A DNA stretch of 37,486 nucleotides from Psychromonas sp. Urea-02u-13 (GCF_002835995.1 NZ_PJBZ01000075.1:1-37486); one strand, 5' to 3'. Shown: positions 25,082-34,832, counted from the first letter of the stretch. Numbers and translations: made by a program. The notes: generated by a model from the sequence alone, not told the origin.

Positions 25082-25116
25082 ACCTTGAGTAGGTAACGTT
25101 TAAATAAACGTTACCT
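25067..25116. terminator. Two mutually exclusive hairpins between the small membrane protein gene and cyaY
   Basis: Three arms are present: AAACGTTACCTA (25067-25078), TAGGTAACGTTTA (25090-25102) and TAAACGTTACCT (25105-25116). The middle arm can pair with either neighbour in a perfect 12-bp stem. The region covers the stop codons of both converging genes. It probably acts in 3'-end formation for both strands; the competing folds resemble an attenuator. Confidence 0.6.
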
Positions 25117-25414
25117 GCTCTTCTGATTGCTTAAAAATAGCTTGTGATAAAAACGTTAAGAATTCATTTCCACTACGATCATCAATCCACTTTCCATCAA
25201 CATAACTATAATGGTGGCCATTTTCTACCGTTGCCAACCAGATTTGATGTAAAGGTTGCTGACGATTAATTATCAGCTTACTGCGGTTTTCAAACTCTAA
25301 GGTTAATAGACCTCCATTTTGGTCATAGTCTACATCTGCCTCAGATTCTTCAATACAATCTTCAATGGTTTGATACAACTCATCCGCTAATTGTTGAAAT
25401 TGGCTGTCATTCAC
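25100..25414 (-). CDS. cyaY: Frataxin homologue CyaY
   Basis: A 104-residue iron-binding protein that modulates IscS-driven Fe-S cluster assembly. The acidic first helix (DELYQTIEDCIEESEADVDY), the strand GGLLTLEF and the sheet segment QIWLATVENGHHYSY are characteristic of frataxin. Length matches E. coli CyaY (106). Divergent from lptM-lysA, the usual arrangement. Confidence 0.96.
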   Translation of the reverse strand: MNDSQFQQLADELYQTIEDCIEESEADVDYDQNGGLLTLEFENRSKLIINRQQPLHQIWLATVENGHHYSYVDGKWIDDRSGNEFLTFLSQAIFKQSEEQVTFI

Positions 25415-25486
25415 GATCTATCCCCTTTGCTTTTGCACAATGAAGTGCGATTATAGAGGGCTCAAAATATTTAACTAGGATAAGCG

Positions 25487-25675
25487 ATGAAAAAGCTAAA
25501 TTTATTCTTAATACCCGTGCTTTTTTCAAGCTTATTAATCGGTTGTGGCATGTCGGGGCCACTATATCGCGCCCCCGTCACACCCACAGTCGTAGTAGAA
25601 AAAGAACAACCAACAACACCAGAACAAGCAGTAGAAGAGCAAGCAATAGAAACGGAAAATAGCGTTTCGCAATAA
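25487..25675 (+). CDS. lptM: LptM (YifL) small lipoprotein
   Basis: A 62-residue lipoprotein with lipobox LIGC (Cys20) and the conserved GMSGPLYRAP directly after it, diagnostic of YifL/LptM. In E. coli this protein helps mature the LptD-LptE lipopolysaccharide translocon. The tail is acidic and low-complexity (E/Q/T-rich). It precedes lysA, the conserved order cyaY / lptM-lysA-dapF. Confidence 0.92.
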   Translation: MKKLNLFLIPVLFSSLLIGCGMSGPLYRAPVTPTVVVEKEQPTTPEQAVEEQAIETENSVSQ

Positions 25676-25758
25676 AAGTGTAATAAAGCGCGCTTTATTC
25701 GTCATGGCATCATTCACTCTCTACTTTATAAACTTAAGCAAATAAAAAGGATTTAAAA

Positions 25759-27021
25759 TTGGATCACTTTAATTATCAAGCTGATGGTCGTCTTTTTGTT
25801 GAAGGACTACCTGTTGAAGACGTTATCGCAAAGTCAGGGACACCTGCTTATATCTATTCTCGTGCGACCATTGAGCGTCACTGGAAAGGTTTTGATGAAG
25901 CAGCAGGAAAACACCCACACCTTATCTGTTACGCCGTAAAAGCGAATTCTAATTTAGGTGTTTTAAACCTGATGGCACGTTTAGGCTCAGGGTTTGATAT
26001 TGTTTCTGTCGGCGAATTGTTACGTGTTATCCAAGCAGGTGGCGACCCTAAAAAAGTGGTTTTCTCTGGTGTTGGTAAAACAGAAATTGAAATTGCAACG
26101 GCATTACAAGCGGGCATTTACTGCTTTAATATCGAATCTATTTCAGAGCTTTACCGTATCAATGAAGTGGCTGCTAGCTTAAATGAAAAAGCCCCTGTTT
26201 CAATCCGTATTAATCCAAACATTGATGCCGGTACACATCCTTATATTTCTACCGGTTTAAAAGAAAACAAATTTGGTATTGATATTGAGCAAGCGCTAAC
26301 CGTTTACCATTTAGCGAATGACCTTGAATTTATTGAAATAAAAGGTGTTGATTGTCATATCGGTTCGCAAATCACTGAAGTGGCACCGTTCATTGAAGCG
26401 TTAGATAAATTATTAGTCTTAATCGACCAACTTGAAGAAAAAGGCATCAGCATTAGCCATCTTGATCTTGGTGGCGGTTTAGGTGTTCCTTACGATGACG
26501 AAACACCACCAGAGCCAAAAGAATATATGGATGCCGTTATAGCCAAAATGGGTGACCGTAAACTCAAATTATTATTTGAACCAGGCCGTGCAATCATGGC
26601 AAATGCGGGTATTTTGGTGACAAAAGTTGAATTCTTAAAAATCAACGACCATAAAAGCTTTGCTATTGTAGACGCGGCCATGAACGATTTAATTCGTCCT
26701 GCTTTATACAGCGCTTGGCAAAACATCATTCCACTGAACAACAGCCTAGTGGAATCAGAAACTCGCCCATTAAGAAACTACGATATCGTAGGCCCAATTT
26801 GTGAAACGGGTGATTTCTTAGGTAAAGATCGCCAGCTAACATTAGCCGAAGGTGATTACCTCGCTATTCGTAGTGCAGGTGCATACGGTGCAACAATGGG
26901 TTCAAACTACAACTCACGTTGTCGCCCAGCTGAAGTCATGGTTGATGGCGGAAAAGCGTTTATCGTACGTGAACGTGAAGAACACCGTACATTGTGGGCT
27001 GGTGAGCACGTTTTACCATAG
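25759..27021 (+). CDS. lysA: Diaminopimelate decarboxylase
   Basis: A 420-residue PLP enzyme that decarboxylates meso-diaminopimelate to lysine, the last step of lysine synthesis. The PLP lysine is Lys61 in CYAVKANSN. Further signatures are CHIGSQI, DLGGGLGVPY, EPGRAI, CETGDFLGKDR and GAYGATMGSNYNSR. The start is a TTG (MDHFNYQ) with AAAAGGA about seven bases upstream; no in-frame ATG fits the family N-terminus. It is followed by dapF, the preceding step of the pathway. Confidence 0.96.
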   Translation: MDHFNYQADGRLFVEGLPVEDVIAKSGTPAYIYSRATIERHWKGFDEAAGKHPHLICYAVKANSNLGVLNLMARLGSGFDIVSVGELLRVIQAGGDPKKVVFSGVGKTEIEIATALQAGIYCFNIESISELYRINEVAASLNEKAPVSIRINPNIDAGTHPYISTGLKENKFGIDIEQALTVYHLANDLEFIEIKGVDCHIGSQITEVAPFIEALDKLLVLIDQLEEKGISISHLDLGGGLGVPYDDETPPEPKEYMDAVIAKMGDRKLKLLFEPGRAIMANAGILVTKVEFLKINDHKSFAIVDAAMNDLIRPALYSAWQNIIPLNNSLVESETRPLRNYDIVGPICETGDFLGKDRQLTLAEGDYLAIRSAGAYGATMGSNYNSRCRPAEVMVDGGKAFIVREREEHRTLWAGEHVLP

Positions 27022-27029
27022 AAAATAGA

Positions 27030-27056
27030 GGCCAATATGTTTAATGCATATTGGCC
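27030..27056 (+). terminator. Hairpin between lysA and dapF
   Basis: A perfect 10-bp stem GGCCAATATG / CATATTGGCC with a 7-base loop. No T-run follows, so it may be a partial terminator or an mRNA stability/processing element within the operon. Confidence 0.45.
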
Positions 27057-27097
27057 ATCATTGATAAAAGCGTCAGTAGATGGGAAAAATACAGTAA

Positions 27098-27925
27098 ATG
27101 AACATCCAATTTTCAAAAATGCATGGCTTGGGTAATGACTTTATGGTTATTGATAATGTCACGCAGAATGTTTTCCTCTCTAAAGATGCGATCCGACGTT
27201 TAGCGGATCGTAACTTCGGTATAGGCTTCGATCAATTATTAATGGTAGAAGCACCTTACGACCCAGAGCTTGATTTTCATTATCGTATTTTTAATGCAGA
27301 TGGTAGCGAAGTTGAACAATGTGGCAATGGCGCACGCTGTTTCGCCCGTTTCGTGAAATTGAAAGGGTTAACCCAAAAACGGGTTATTAATGTCAGTACA
27401 GCCAAAGGTAAAATTCAACTTAAAATAGAGCAAGATGGCAATATCACTGTTGATATGGGCAAACCTATTTTAGAGCCTGCAAAAATTCCTTTTGAAGCAC
27501 AAAAAGAAGAGAAAACCTACATTCTGCGCGTTGAAGATCACACTGTATTATGTGGTGCCGTCTCAATGGGTAACCCACACTGTGTGGTATTAGTGGATGA
27601 TGTTGATACTGCTCCCGTTGAAACACTTGGTCCATTATTAGAAACACATGAACGTTTTCCTAATAAGGTAAACGTGGGTTTCTTAGAAGTAGTTAGTCGT
27701 GATTATGCAAAATTACGTGTTTGGGAACGTGGTGTTGGTGAAACATTAGCTTGTGGTACCGGCGCTTGTGCAGCTGCCGTTGTTGGACAGTTACAGGGCA
27801 AACTTGATACTCATTGCACTATTGAGTTACCGGGTGGAAAGCTAAAATTCTTCTGGCAAGCGGGCCAAAATGTACGCATGACAGGTGCGGCTGAGTTTGT
27901 TTTTGATGGACAAATTCAAATCTAA
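27098..27925 (+). CDS. dapF: Diaminopimelate epimerase
   Basis: A 275-residue cofactor-independent racemase that converts LL- to meso-diaminopimelate for lysine and peptidoglycan. The two catalytic cysteines are Cys75 in [11 protein letters not shown] and Cys219 in [11 protein letters not shown]. Length matches E. coli DapF (274). It lies in the lysA-dapF-xerC cluster. Confidence 0.97.
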   Translation: MNIQFSKMHGLGNDFMVIDNVTQNVFLSKDAIRRLADRNFGIGFDQLLMVEAPYDPELDFHYRIFNADGSEVEQCGNGARCFARFVKLKGLTQKRVINVSTAKGKIQLKIEQDGNITVDMGKPILEPAKIPFEAQKEEKTYILRVEDHTVLCGAVSMGNPHCVVLVDDVDTAPVETLGPLLETHERFPNKVNVGFLEVVSRDYAKLRVWERGVGETLACGTGACAAAVVGQLQGKLDTHCTIELPGGKLKFFWQAGQNVRMTGAAEFVFDGQIQI

Positions 27926-27949
27926 TCAGGAAACAGAAAGGAGACAGAT

Positions 27950-27988
27950 ATGTATACTTTATTTGTCCTCCTCAACCTTACTCAATGA
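27950..27988 (+). CDS. 12-codon upstream ORF overlapping the xerC start
   Basis: ATG at 27950 is preceded by AAAGGAG at six bases, the strongest ribosome site in this cluster. The frame encodes MYTLFVLLNLTQ and stops at TGA 27986-27988, which overlaps the xerC ATG (ATGA). xerC itself lacks a ribosome site, so its translation may depend on termination at this mini-ORF. Part of the ribosome site can pair with TGTCCTCC inside the ORF. In many gammaproteobacteria a DUF484 gene lies here; this peptide has no clear similarity to it. Confidence 0.5.
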   Translation: MYTLFVLLNLTQ

Positions 27989-28884
27989 CTTCATTACAAA
28001 AACCTATCGATCAATACCTTAACCACCTTGCCAGTCAGCGTGGCTTAAGCCCTATTACTATCAAAAATTACCAACGAAATTTAGCTGAGTTTGTCACGCT
28101 GATAGCAGGAAAAAAGCTAACCAACTGGTCTGAACTAGAAAGCGATCACGTGCGTTTAATGGTAAAACAGCTCAATCAAAAGGGCATTAAAGCACGTTCT
28201 ATCGCAACCAAATTATCCGCCTTGCGTTCTTTTCTAACGCACTTAGTACAAAATGAAGTGCTTACTTTTAATCCAGCCAAAGGGATAGCCGCGCCTAAGT
28301 TAGATAAACCACTGCCTAAAAACATCTCTGTCGATGAAGTTTTCCAATTACTCGACATTGATGACCAAGATCCACTTAGTCTGCGTGACCAAGCTATGAT
28401 GGAGTTAATGTACTCTTCTGGATTAAGACTTAGCGAGTTAGTAGGCATTAACTTAAAAGATATAAAACTGCGCGAAAAAGAGATCATGGTATTAGGTAAA
28501 GGCAGCAAACAGCGGCTATTACCGATCACCAAAAGAGCCGTGAACTCCATTGGCGCTTGGCTGAAAGTACGCCCAGAATTTTGTGAAGCAGGCGAAACCG
28601 CCCTTTTTACCTCTAAGCTGAAGCAGCGAATCTCGGTACGTAATGTGCAAGCACGCATGGAAAAATGGGGCTTACAGCAAAACCTGCCTAGCCACCTTAA
28701 CCCGCATAAGTTACGTCATTCTTTTGCAACTCACATGTTAGAGTCGAGTGGTAATTTACGTGCAGTGCAAACCCTATTAGGCCATGCAGACCTTTCTACC
28801 ACACAGGTCTACACACATCTTGATTTTCAACACCTTGCAGAGGTGTATGATAAAGCACACCCTCGCTCTAAACGGAAAAAATAA
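27985..28884 (+). CDS. xerC: Tyrosine recombinase XerC
   Basis: A 299-residue recombinase that, with XerD, resolves chromosome dimers at dif. The N-terminal SAM-like core-binding domain covers about 1-100. The catalytic residues are all visible: Arg148 (SSGLRLSEL), Lys172 (GKGSKQR), His241 and Arg244 (HKLRHSFATH), His267 (LLGHADL) and the nucleophile Tyr276 (TTQVYTH). Length matches E. coli XerC (298). Its stop overlaps the yigB start by one base. Confidence 0.97.
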   Translation: MTSLQKPIDQYLNHLASQRGLSPITIKNYQRNLAEFVTLIAGKKLTNWSELESDHVRLMVKQLNQKGIKARSIATKLSALRSFLTHLVQNEVLTFNPAKGIAAPKLDKPLPKNISVDEVFQLLDIDDQDPLSLRDQAMMELMYSSGLRLSELVGINLKDIKLREKEIMVLGKGSKQRLLPITKRAVNSIGAWLKVRPEFCEAGETALFTSKLKQRISVRNVQARMEKWGLQQNLPSHLNPHKLRHSFATHMLESSGNLRAVQTLLGHADLSTTQVYTHLDFQHLAEVYDKAHPRSKRKK

Positions 28885-29597
28885 TGAAATTCTATCGCCC
28901 ATTAAAACCTTTTAAAGCAATCAGCTTTGACCTTGACGATACCTTGTATGACAACCACCCAGTCATCAAAAAGGCAGAAGATGATTTTCTTATTTATCTG
29001 AATAAAACTTATCCAGAGCTTAGTGAATTAGATACGCGTCAATGGGGTTTATATAAAAACCATTTAATAAGAGAGTTTCCCGCCTTAGCGAATGATGTGT
29101 CTTTATGGCGAGTGAAAATATTAGAGCGTGTGATGACGATTTTTGGCATTGCAGAATACAAAGCGATTGAATATGCACAAATCGCATTCACTGAGTTTTT
29201 ACGTTTACGCAGTGATTTCACTGTACCCGCTGAAAGTCTTGTTTTATTAGAAAAACTATCACAAAAGTACCCTGTTATTGCGATCACTAACGGTAACGTT
29301 GATGAGAAACAGATCGGTCTACATGATAAATTCCAATTTATTCTTAAAGCGGGTGGTGACTTTAACGCCAAACCGCAACCCGATCTGTTTATCGAAGCAG
29401 CTAAACGCTTGAATATTGAAGTGAGCGATATTTTACATATTGGCGATCATCTTGTGAGTGATGTATTTGGCGCACAAAATAGTAACGCACAAGCCGTCTG
29501 GTTAAACGAACATAAACAACCGTTAAATGGTGCAAGGTTACTGCCTACGGTTGAAATCACCCAGCTAGATCAACTATACTCACTCATTACTGAATAA
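28884..29597 (+). CDS. yigB: HAD-family phosphatase YigB
   Basis: A 237-residue haloacid-dehalogenase-type hydrolase. Motif I is FDLDDTLYD with Asp16 and Asp18, motif II is the AITNGN segment, and motif IV is HIGDHLVSDV. E. coli YigB (238) dephosphorylates 5-amino-6-(5-phosphoribitylamino)uracil and FMN, so a riboflavin-pathway role is likely. TAATG overlap with xerC indicates coupling; uvrD follows after 21 bases. Confidence 0.93.
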   Translation: MKFYRPLKPFKAISFDLDDTLYDNHPVIKKAEDDFLIYLNKTYPELSELDTRQWGLYKNHLIREFPALANDVSLWRVKILERVMTIFGIAEYKAIEYAQIAFTEFLRLRSDFTVPAESLVLLEKLSQKYPVIAITNGNVDEKQIGLHDKFQFILKAGGDFNAKPQPDLFIEAAKRLNIEVSDILHIGDHLVSDVFGAQNSNAQAVWLNEHKQPLNGARLLPTVEITQLDQLYSLITE

Positions 29598-29618
29598 ATA
29601 AACAGGTGTTTGCATATT

Positions 29619-31790
29619 ATGGATGTTTCCTACTTAATCGATAGTTTAAACGATTTTCAACGCGCAGCGGTTTCTGCTCCCGAGCAAAACATGCTGGTAT
29701 TAGCAGGCGCTGGTAGTGGTAAAACGCGTGTTTTAACTCATCGAATTGCATGGTTAATGCAAGTAGAGAAGATTCCTACCTATGGTATTTTAGCGGTAAC
29801 CTTTACTAATAAAGCGGCCAAAGAGATGCGCGGTCGTATTGCTGATATCTGCCCTTTTCAAATTGGTGGCATGTGGATAGGTACATTCCATGGCATTGCA
29901 CATCGTTTATTACGTTTACATTATCAAGAAGCCAATCTTCCAGAACAATTTCAGATCATCGACAGCGATGATCAACAGAAGATGGTTAAACGTATAATCA
30001 AAACTCTAAATCTTGATGAAAAATTTTATCCGGCTAAAGAACTACAGTGGTATATCAACGATAAAAAAGATGAAGGTTTACGCGCAAAACATATTGATGC
30101 CGGTTATAACTTGCAAGATAAACAGCGCTTACAGGTTTATCAGGCTTATGAAGAAGCCTGCCAGTTAGCCGGTCTTGTTGATTTTGCTGAATTATTATTA
30201 CGTGCTCACGAATTATTACTCAATAACGAAGCGTTATTAAAACATTATCAAGATCGCTTTAAACATGTCTTAGTAGACGAGTTTCAAGATACCAATAAAT
30301 TACAATATGCATGGCTCAACCTATTAACCGACAGTAATAACTTTTTAACCATTGTTGGGGATGACGATCAATCTATCTATGGTTGGCGTGGTGCGGATGT
30401 TGAAAATATTCAGCGTTTCTTAAAAGAAAAGAATAACCCGGTCACCATTCTCTTAGAACAAAACTACCGCTCAACAGGTCATATTCTTAAAGCCTCTAAC
30501 CAGCTGATTCAAAATAACAGCGATCGTTTAGGCAAAGAATTATGGACCAGTGGTGAAGATGGCGAGCCTATCGGTATCTACAGTGCCTTTAACGATTACG
30601 ATGAAACGCGTTATGTCACCTCACAAATTCAAGCCTGGGAGCGTGAAGGTAACAAACTCTGTGATTGCGCTATTTTATACCGTAGTAATGCCCAATCGCG
30701 TCTTTTCGAAGAGCAGTTTATGGCCAACCAAGTGCCTTACCATATTTATGGCGGGCAACGATTCTTCGACCGTTTAGAAATCAAAGACAGCATCGCTTAC
30801 TTGCGCTTGATGAACAATCATCAAGATGATGCTGCTTTTGAACGTATTGTTAATAAACCGAAACGAAAAATTGGTAATACCACATTAGACAAAATCCGCC
30901 TGTGTGCCCGTGATCAAGGTTATACCATGTGGCAAGCAAGTGTTTACTTACTTGAGAACAAGCTATTGAGCGCGGGTGCATCTAGCTCGTTAAGTGGTTT
31001 TATCGAATTAGTCAGTCGCTTTAAAAGTGAAACATCAGAACTACCTCTTTTCCAAATGGTCGATCACATCATTTCCCATTCGGGTTTAAAAGCGATGTTT
31101 CAAGCTGAGAAAGGAGAGAAATCAAGAAGTCGCATTGAGAATCTACAAGAGCTTGTTTCTGCGACTAAAGGGTTTGTTATCCCTGAAGAAGAACAAGAAA
31201 TGGATGAGCTTACCGCTTTCCTTGCTTATGCGGCATTAGAATCTGGCGATAACCAAGCCGACGAGTTTGAAGATGCAGTGCAACTAATGACAATGCACTC
31301 GGCTAAGGGTTTAGAATTCTCGCAAGTATTTATCGTCGGGGTCGAAGAAGGCATGTTCCCGAGTCAACGATCTACCGAAGATGAAACACGCCTCGCTGAA
31401 GAGCGTCGCCTTTGTTATGTTGGCATGACACGCGCAATGAAAAAATTAACCATTTGCCATGCTGAAAGTCGTCGTTTATACGGTCAGGAAAAATTTCATT
31501 CTCCGTCACGTTTTATTGCAGAACTGCCAGAGAAAGATATTCACTTCATCCGCAAAAAAGCACAAGTTAAACGTATGCAACAACCCGCTACTAAAGCTGC
31601 GCAATTTAAAGGTGAAAGCCAAGACGTATTAGGCTTTAAATTAGGCCAGCAAGTTAAACACGTGAAATTTGGTGAAGGCACTATCATTGCACAAGAAGGC
31701 AGTGGCGAAAATAGTCGTTTGCAGGTTCATTTTTCAGAGGTAGGCAGTAAATGGTTAATGACCGCTTATGCACGTTTAGAAGCGGTATAA
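29619..31790 (+). CDS. uvrD: DNA helicase II UvrD
   Basis: A 723-residue superfamily 1A 3'-5' helicase for mismatch and nucleotide-excision repair. Walker A is AGAGSGKT (29-36), motif II is LVDEFQDTN, motif III GDDDQSIYGWRGA, motif IV LEQNYRST, motif V MTMHSAKGLEF and motif VI CYVGMTRA. The C-terminal tail ends with a Tudor-like segment (GQQVKHVKFGEGTI). The ATG at 29619 gives MDVSYLIDSLND, aligning exactly with E. coli UvrD (720); a TTG three codons upstream is not needed. It is the last gene of the lptM-to-uvrD cluster. Confidence 0.97.
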   Translation: MDVSYLIDSLNDFQRAAVSAPEQNMLVLAGAGSGKTRVLTHRIAWLMQVEKIPTYGILAVTFTNKAAKEMRGRIADICPFQIGGMWIGTFHGIAHRLLRLHYQEANLPEQFQIIDSDDQQKMVKRIIKTLNLDEKFYPAKELQWYINDKKDEGLRAKHIDAGYNLQDKQRLQVYQAYEEACQLAGLVDFAELLLRAHELLLNNEALLKHYQDRFKHVLVDEFQDTNKLQYAWLNLLTDSNNFLTIVGDDDQSIYGWRGADVENIQRFLKEKNNPVTILLEQNYRSTGHILKASNQLIQNNSDRLGKELWTSGEDGEPIGIYSAFNDYDETRYVTSQIQAWEREGNKLCDCAILYRSNAQSRLFEEQFMANQVPYHIYGGQRFFDRLEIKDSIAYLRLMNNHQDDAAFERIVNKPKRKIGNTTLDKIRLCARDQGYTMWQASVYLLENKLLSAGASSSLSGFIELVSRFKSETSELPLFQMVDHIISHSGLKAMFQAEKGEKSRSRIENLQELVSATKGFVIPEEEQEMDELTAFLAYAALESGDNQADEFEDAVQLMTMHSAKGLEFSQVFIVGVEEGMFPSQRSTEDETRLAEERRLCYVGMTRAMKKLTICHAESRRLYGQEKFHSPSRFIAELPEKDIHFIRKKAQVKRMQQPATKAAQFKGESQDVLGFKLGQQVKHVKFGEGTIIAQEGSGENSRLQVHFSEVGSKWLMTAYARLEAV

Positions 31791-31810
31791 CAGCTAACTA
31801 TTTGATCTTA

Positions 31811-31842
31811 TTAAGCCCAGTTAAATGGGCTTAATTCGTTTT
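31811..31842 (+). terminator. Terminator after uvrD
   Basis: A 9-bp stem TTAAGCCCA / TGGGCTTAA with a 6-base loop is followed by TTCGTTTT. Confidence 0.8.
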
Positions 31843-31959
31843 ACAAAAAAAGTGTAATACAAATCAAAGTTTAACCATTGTTGTTAGTTATTCGTACATG
31901 AAACAATAAAAAGTAACTACGCTTTAAGAGGTATAAAATAATATCCCGAGGAGCCAATA

Positions 31960-32415
31960 ATGCGTTTTAAACCTATCAAAGAGTTCTTAGCTTATATTGA
32001 AGAGTGCCATATCGCACTTGCAGATCTTTACCTGCGTTTAAGCCTGGAAGCCACCGATGAAAAAGTAAAATTGTTACTTGATTTCATGCGTAATAAAGAA
32101 CAATTATCCTTTTTCCATTTACATGAATACGCTGAACAGGCACCTGGTAGCCTATTAGAAACGTGGTTAGATAACGTTTTTGATCAAAGCTTTCCGATGA
32201 AATGCCAACAGATGAAAGCACAACCTGACCTCGCGATTGATGACGTCGTTGCGTTGGCGATGAAACTGGATATGCAATTAATCGAGCTCATGCAAACAGC
32301 CGCTTACAACTCTCCTACGATTGAAGCAGAACTTGCCTTGGAAAACCTCACCAATCAAGAAGAAGAAGCACTACACTCGGTTGTCACAGCTAGTCATGAA
32401 TTTGAGTATATGTAA
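31960..32415 (+). CDS. Uncharacterised all-helical protein
   Basis: A 151-residue acidic protein predicted to be wholly helical, with no signal or membrane segment. Glutamate and histidine residues are spaced along the helices (EECHIALADLY, KEQLSFFHLHEY, EEEALHSVV). This recalls the four-helix ferritin-like fold, but a full di-iron ligand set cannot be confirmed by eye. A GAGG ribosome site lies before the ATG, and it seems monocistronic between uvrD and argS. I do not recognise a named family. Confidence 0.75.
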   Translation: MRFKPIKEFLAYIEECHIALADLYLRLSLEATDEKVKLLLDFMRNKEQLSFFHLHEYAEQAPGSLLETWLDNVFDQSFPMKCQQMKAQPDLAIDDVVALAMKLDMQLIELMQTAAYNSPTIEAELALENLTNQEEEALHSVVTASHEFEYM

Positions 32416-32550
32416 TTAATCCCCCCCATTCGGTCGGCTTTCTATTGAATAACTTTATTAAGTCCGACCCACACTTCCCCTAGTTTTCCATGTCGATAAA
32501 TTGTAGAATTCGCACTCTATTATTAGTCCGTATCAATTGGTGAATTATCT

Positions 32551-34299
32551 ATGAAAGCGTTTATCCAGCAACAACTTGAACAAGCAATTGTTTCTCTTAA
32601 AGAACAACAAGTAATTCCACAAGATGTTCAGCCACGTATCGCCATTGATCGCACTAAAGATAAGTCTCACGGTGACTTTGCTAACAACCTAGCATTAATG
32701 CTAGCAAAACCAGCAAAGCAAAACCCACGCGCTTTAGCTGAGCTTATCGTTAAAAACCTACCTGAATCTGATCTTATTGTTAAAACAGAGATTGCCGGTC
32801 CTGGTTTTATTAACTTTTTTATCAATCCCAATTATCTTGAAAAACAGATTGATAGCGCTTATGCCGATAGCCGTTTAAATGTTGAGCTAATAGCAAAACC
32901 ACAAAATATTGTTATCGATTACTCTTCACCAAATCTTGCAAAAGAGATGCACGTTGGCCACTTACGCTCAACGGTTATCGGTGATGCTGTAACACGTACG
33001 CTAGAATTCCAAGGTCAAAATGTGATTCGTCAAAACCATGTAGGTGATTGGGGAACACAATTTGGTATGTTATTGGCTTACATGGAAGAGCTTCGTGCAC
33101 AAAAACTAGAAATATCAAAAAATCTATCTGACTTAGAAGTTTTTTACCGTGCAGCAAAAGCCCGTTTTGATGAATCCGAAGACTTTGCAAATCGCGCACG
33201 TTTTCTAGTTGTTCAATTACAAAGTGGTAACGAAGAATGTTTAGTACTGTGGAAAGAATTTAAAGACATCAGTATTTCACATTGCCAAGAAGCTTATCAG
33301 CGTATGGGCGTGAGCTTAAGCCTTGAAGATATTCGCGGTGAAAGTGCTTACGATAAAGAATTAGCTGTTGTAGTGAGTGATTTAGACAAAAAAGGCCTAT
33401 TACAAGAAAGCCAAGGCGCTAAATGTGTTTTCCTAGATAGCTTTAAAAATAAAGAGGGTGAGCCTCTTCCAGTTATTATCCAGAAAAAAGACGGTGGTTT
33501 CTTATACGCAACATCCGATTTAGCCGCTATCCGCTACCGCCAATCAGTACTAAATGCTGATCGCGCACTTTATTTTGTAGATGCACGCCAAGGTTTACAT
33601 TTCCAGCAAGTATTCGAAGTTGCACGTAAAGCTGATTTTGTGAAAGCAGAAACAACGCTTGAGCACATGGCATTTGGTACTGTAATGGGTGAAGATGGCA
33701 AACCATTTAAAACACGTGCCGGTGCAACACCAAAATTAGCAGACTTATTAACAGAAGCAGAAGAACGTGCTTATGAGTTAGTAAAAGAAAAAAATCAAGA
33801 TATGGCCGAAGATGAGCTTCGTCATATTGCATCAGTAGTTGGTATTGCATCCGTTAAATACGCTGATTTATCAAAAAACCGTACCAGCGATTACACTTTT
33901 AGCTTTGATAGCATGTTAAGTTTTGAAGGTAACACAGCACCTTATCTATTATATGCTTACACACGTGTAGCAAGTATCTTCAACAAAGCAGAAATCTCAA
34001 TGGATAGCATTACCGCTGACGTTGCGTTAACTGAAGAGAAAGAAAAAGACTTAGCAAACAAACTGATGCAATTTAACGAAATTGTTAATCAAGTTGGCAA
34101 ACAAGGTATGCCACATTTCTTATGTGCTTACTTATTTGAGTTAGCAGGTTTGTTTTCGAGTTTTTATGAAGCATGCCCCGTTTTAAGTGCTGAAACAGAA
34201 ACACAAAAACAAAGTCGCTTGAAATTAGCTGCGTTAACCGCAAAAACACTACAGCAAGGTTTGTCGTTATTAGGCATTAATACCTTAGAGCGCATGTAA
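32551..34299 (+). CDS. argS: Arginyl-tRNA synthetase
   Basis: A 582-residue class I synthetase that charges tRNA-Arg. The N-terminal Add-1 domain (about 1-110) precedes the catalytic core with the HIGH-type motif HVGH (134-137) in [15 protein letters not shown]. As in most ArgRS, no canonical KMSKS is seen. The C-terminal anticodon-binding domain begins near the YAYTRVASI segment and ends with the typical ...[12 protein letters not shown]. Length fits E. coli ArgS (577). ftsN follows after only two bases. Confidence 0.97.
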   Translation: MKAFIQQQLEQAIVSLKEQQVIPQDVQPRIAIDRTKDKSHGDFANNLALMLAKPAKQNPRALAELIVKNLPESDLIVKTEIAGPGFINFFINPNYLEKQIDSAYADSRLNVELIAKPQNIVIDYSSPNLAKEMHVGHLRSTVIGDAVTRTLEFQGQNVIRQNHVGDWGTQFGMLLAYMEELRAQKLEISKNLSDLEVFYRAAKARFDESEDFANRARFLVVQLQSGNEECLVLWKEFKDISISHCQEAYQRMGVSLSLEDIRGESAYDKELAVVVSDLDKKGLLQESQGAKCVFLDSFKNKEGEPLPVIIQKKDGGFLYATSDLAAIRYRQSVLNADRALYFVDARQGLHFQQVFEVARKADFVKAETTLEHMAFGTVMGEDGKPFKTRAGATPKLADLLTEAEERAYELVKEKNQDMAEDELRHIASVVGIASVKYADLSKNRTSDYTFSFDSMLSFEGNTAPYLLYAYTRVASIFNKAEISMDSITADVALTEEKEKDLANKLMQFNEIVNQVGKQGMPHFLCAYLFELAGLFSSFYEACPVLSAETETQKQSRLKLAALTAKTLQQGLSLLGINTLERM

Positions 34300-34301
34300 T
34301 T

Positions 34302-34832
34302 ATGGCAACTCCCACTAGACGTAAAAAAGGTACTGCTGCAAAAAAAAATAGACGCACGGCACCTCAACGTCCTAAAAAGGGAAACCAAGGCTTTCCTTTT
34401 TTAGCCGTTATTATCGCGATACTACTCAGTGCTTTTATCGGCTACTTTATGTTTGCCGTTGATAAACCTGATCCCGTTGCACCGGTAAAGAAACAACCCG
34501 TTAAAAAAGAAGAGTTATTACCAGAGAAGCCACAACCTAAATGGCAATATGAAGAATCACTACCTACCAAGGAAGTGAAAGTTGATATTCCAGAAGAAGA
34601 AGCAAATACGCGTCCTTATCAAATGCAGTGTGGCTCTTTCAGAAAACAAGGTGATGCAGAATCTTTGAAAGCACGAATCGCTTTCCAAGGTTTAAACAGC
34701 ATAGTCAAAAAAACAGGCTCATGGTATCGCGTTATTTTAGGCCCTTACGATAGAAAGAGAATGGCTGAAAAAGAACGTCACAAATTACAACGCGCCAAAA
34801 TTAATGGCTGTCAAATTTGGTACTGGCGATAA
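34302..34832 (+). CDS. ftsN: Cell division protein FtsN
   Basis: A 176-residue bitopic protein that activates septal peptidoglycan synthesis. The short basic cytoplasmic N-terminus (1-30) precedes one transmembrane helix (33-52), a proline/lysine-rich periplasmic linker, and a C-terminal SPOR domain (about 104-176) that binds denuded glycan strands. Cys110 and Cys170 are 60 residues apart, the same spacing as the SPOR disulfide of E. coli FtsN. The protein is much shorter than in E. coli (319), mainly in the linker. Position after argS and before hslVU is conserved. Confidence 0.92.
   Translation: MATPTRRKKGTAAKKNRRTAPQRPKKGNQGFPFLAVIIAILLSAFIGYFMFAVDKPDPVAPVKKQPVKKEELLPEKPQPKWQYEESLPTKEVKVDIPEEEANTRPYQMQCGSFRKQGDAESLKARIAFQGLNSIVKKTGSWYRVILGPYDRKRMAEKERHKLQRAKINGCQIWYWR

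Noticed and set aside
32432..32469. GGTCGG/CCGACC inverted repeat upstream of argS
   Set aside because: It has only a 6-bp core with a 26-base loop and no T-run. It is too weak to call as a terminator or leader element.
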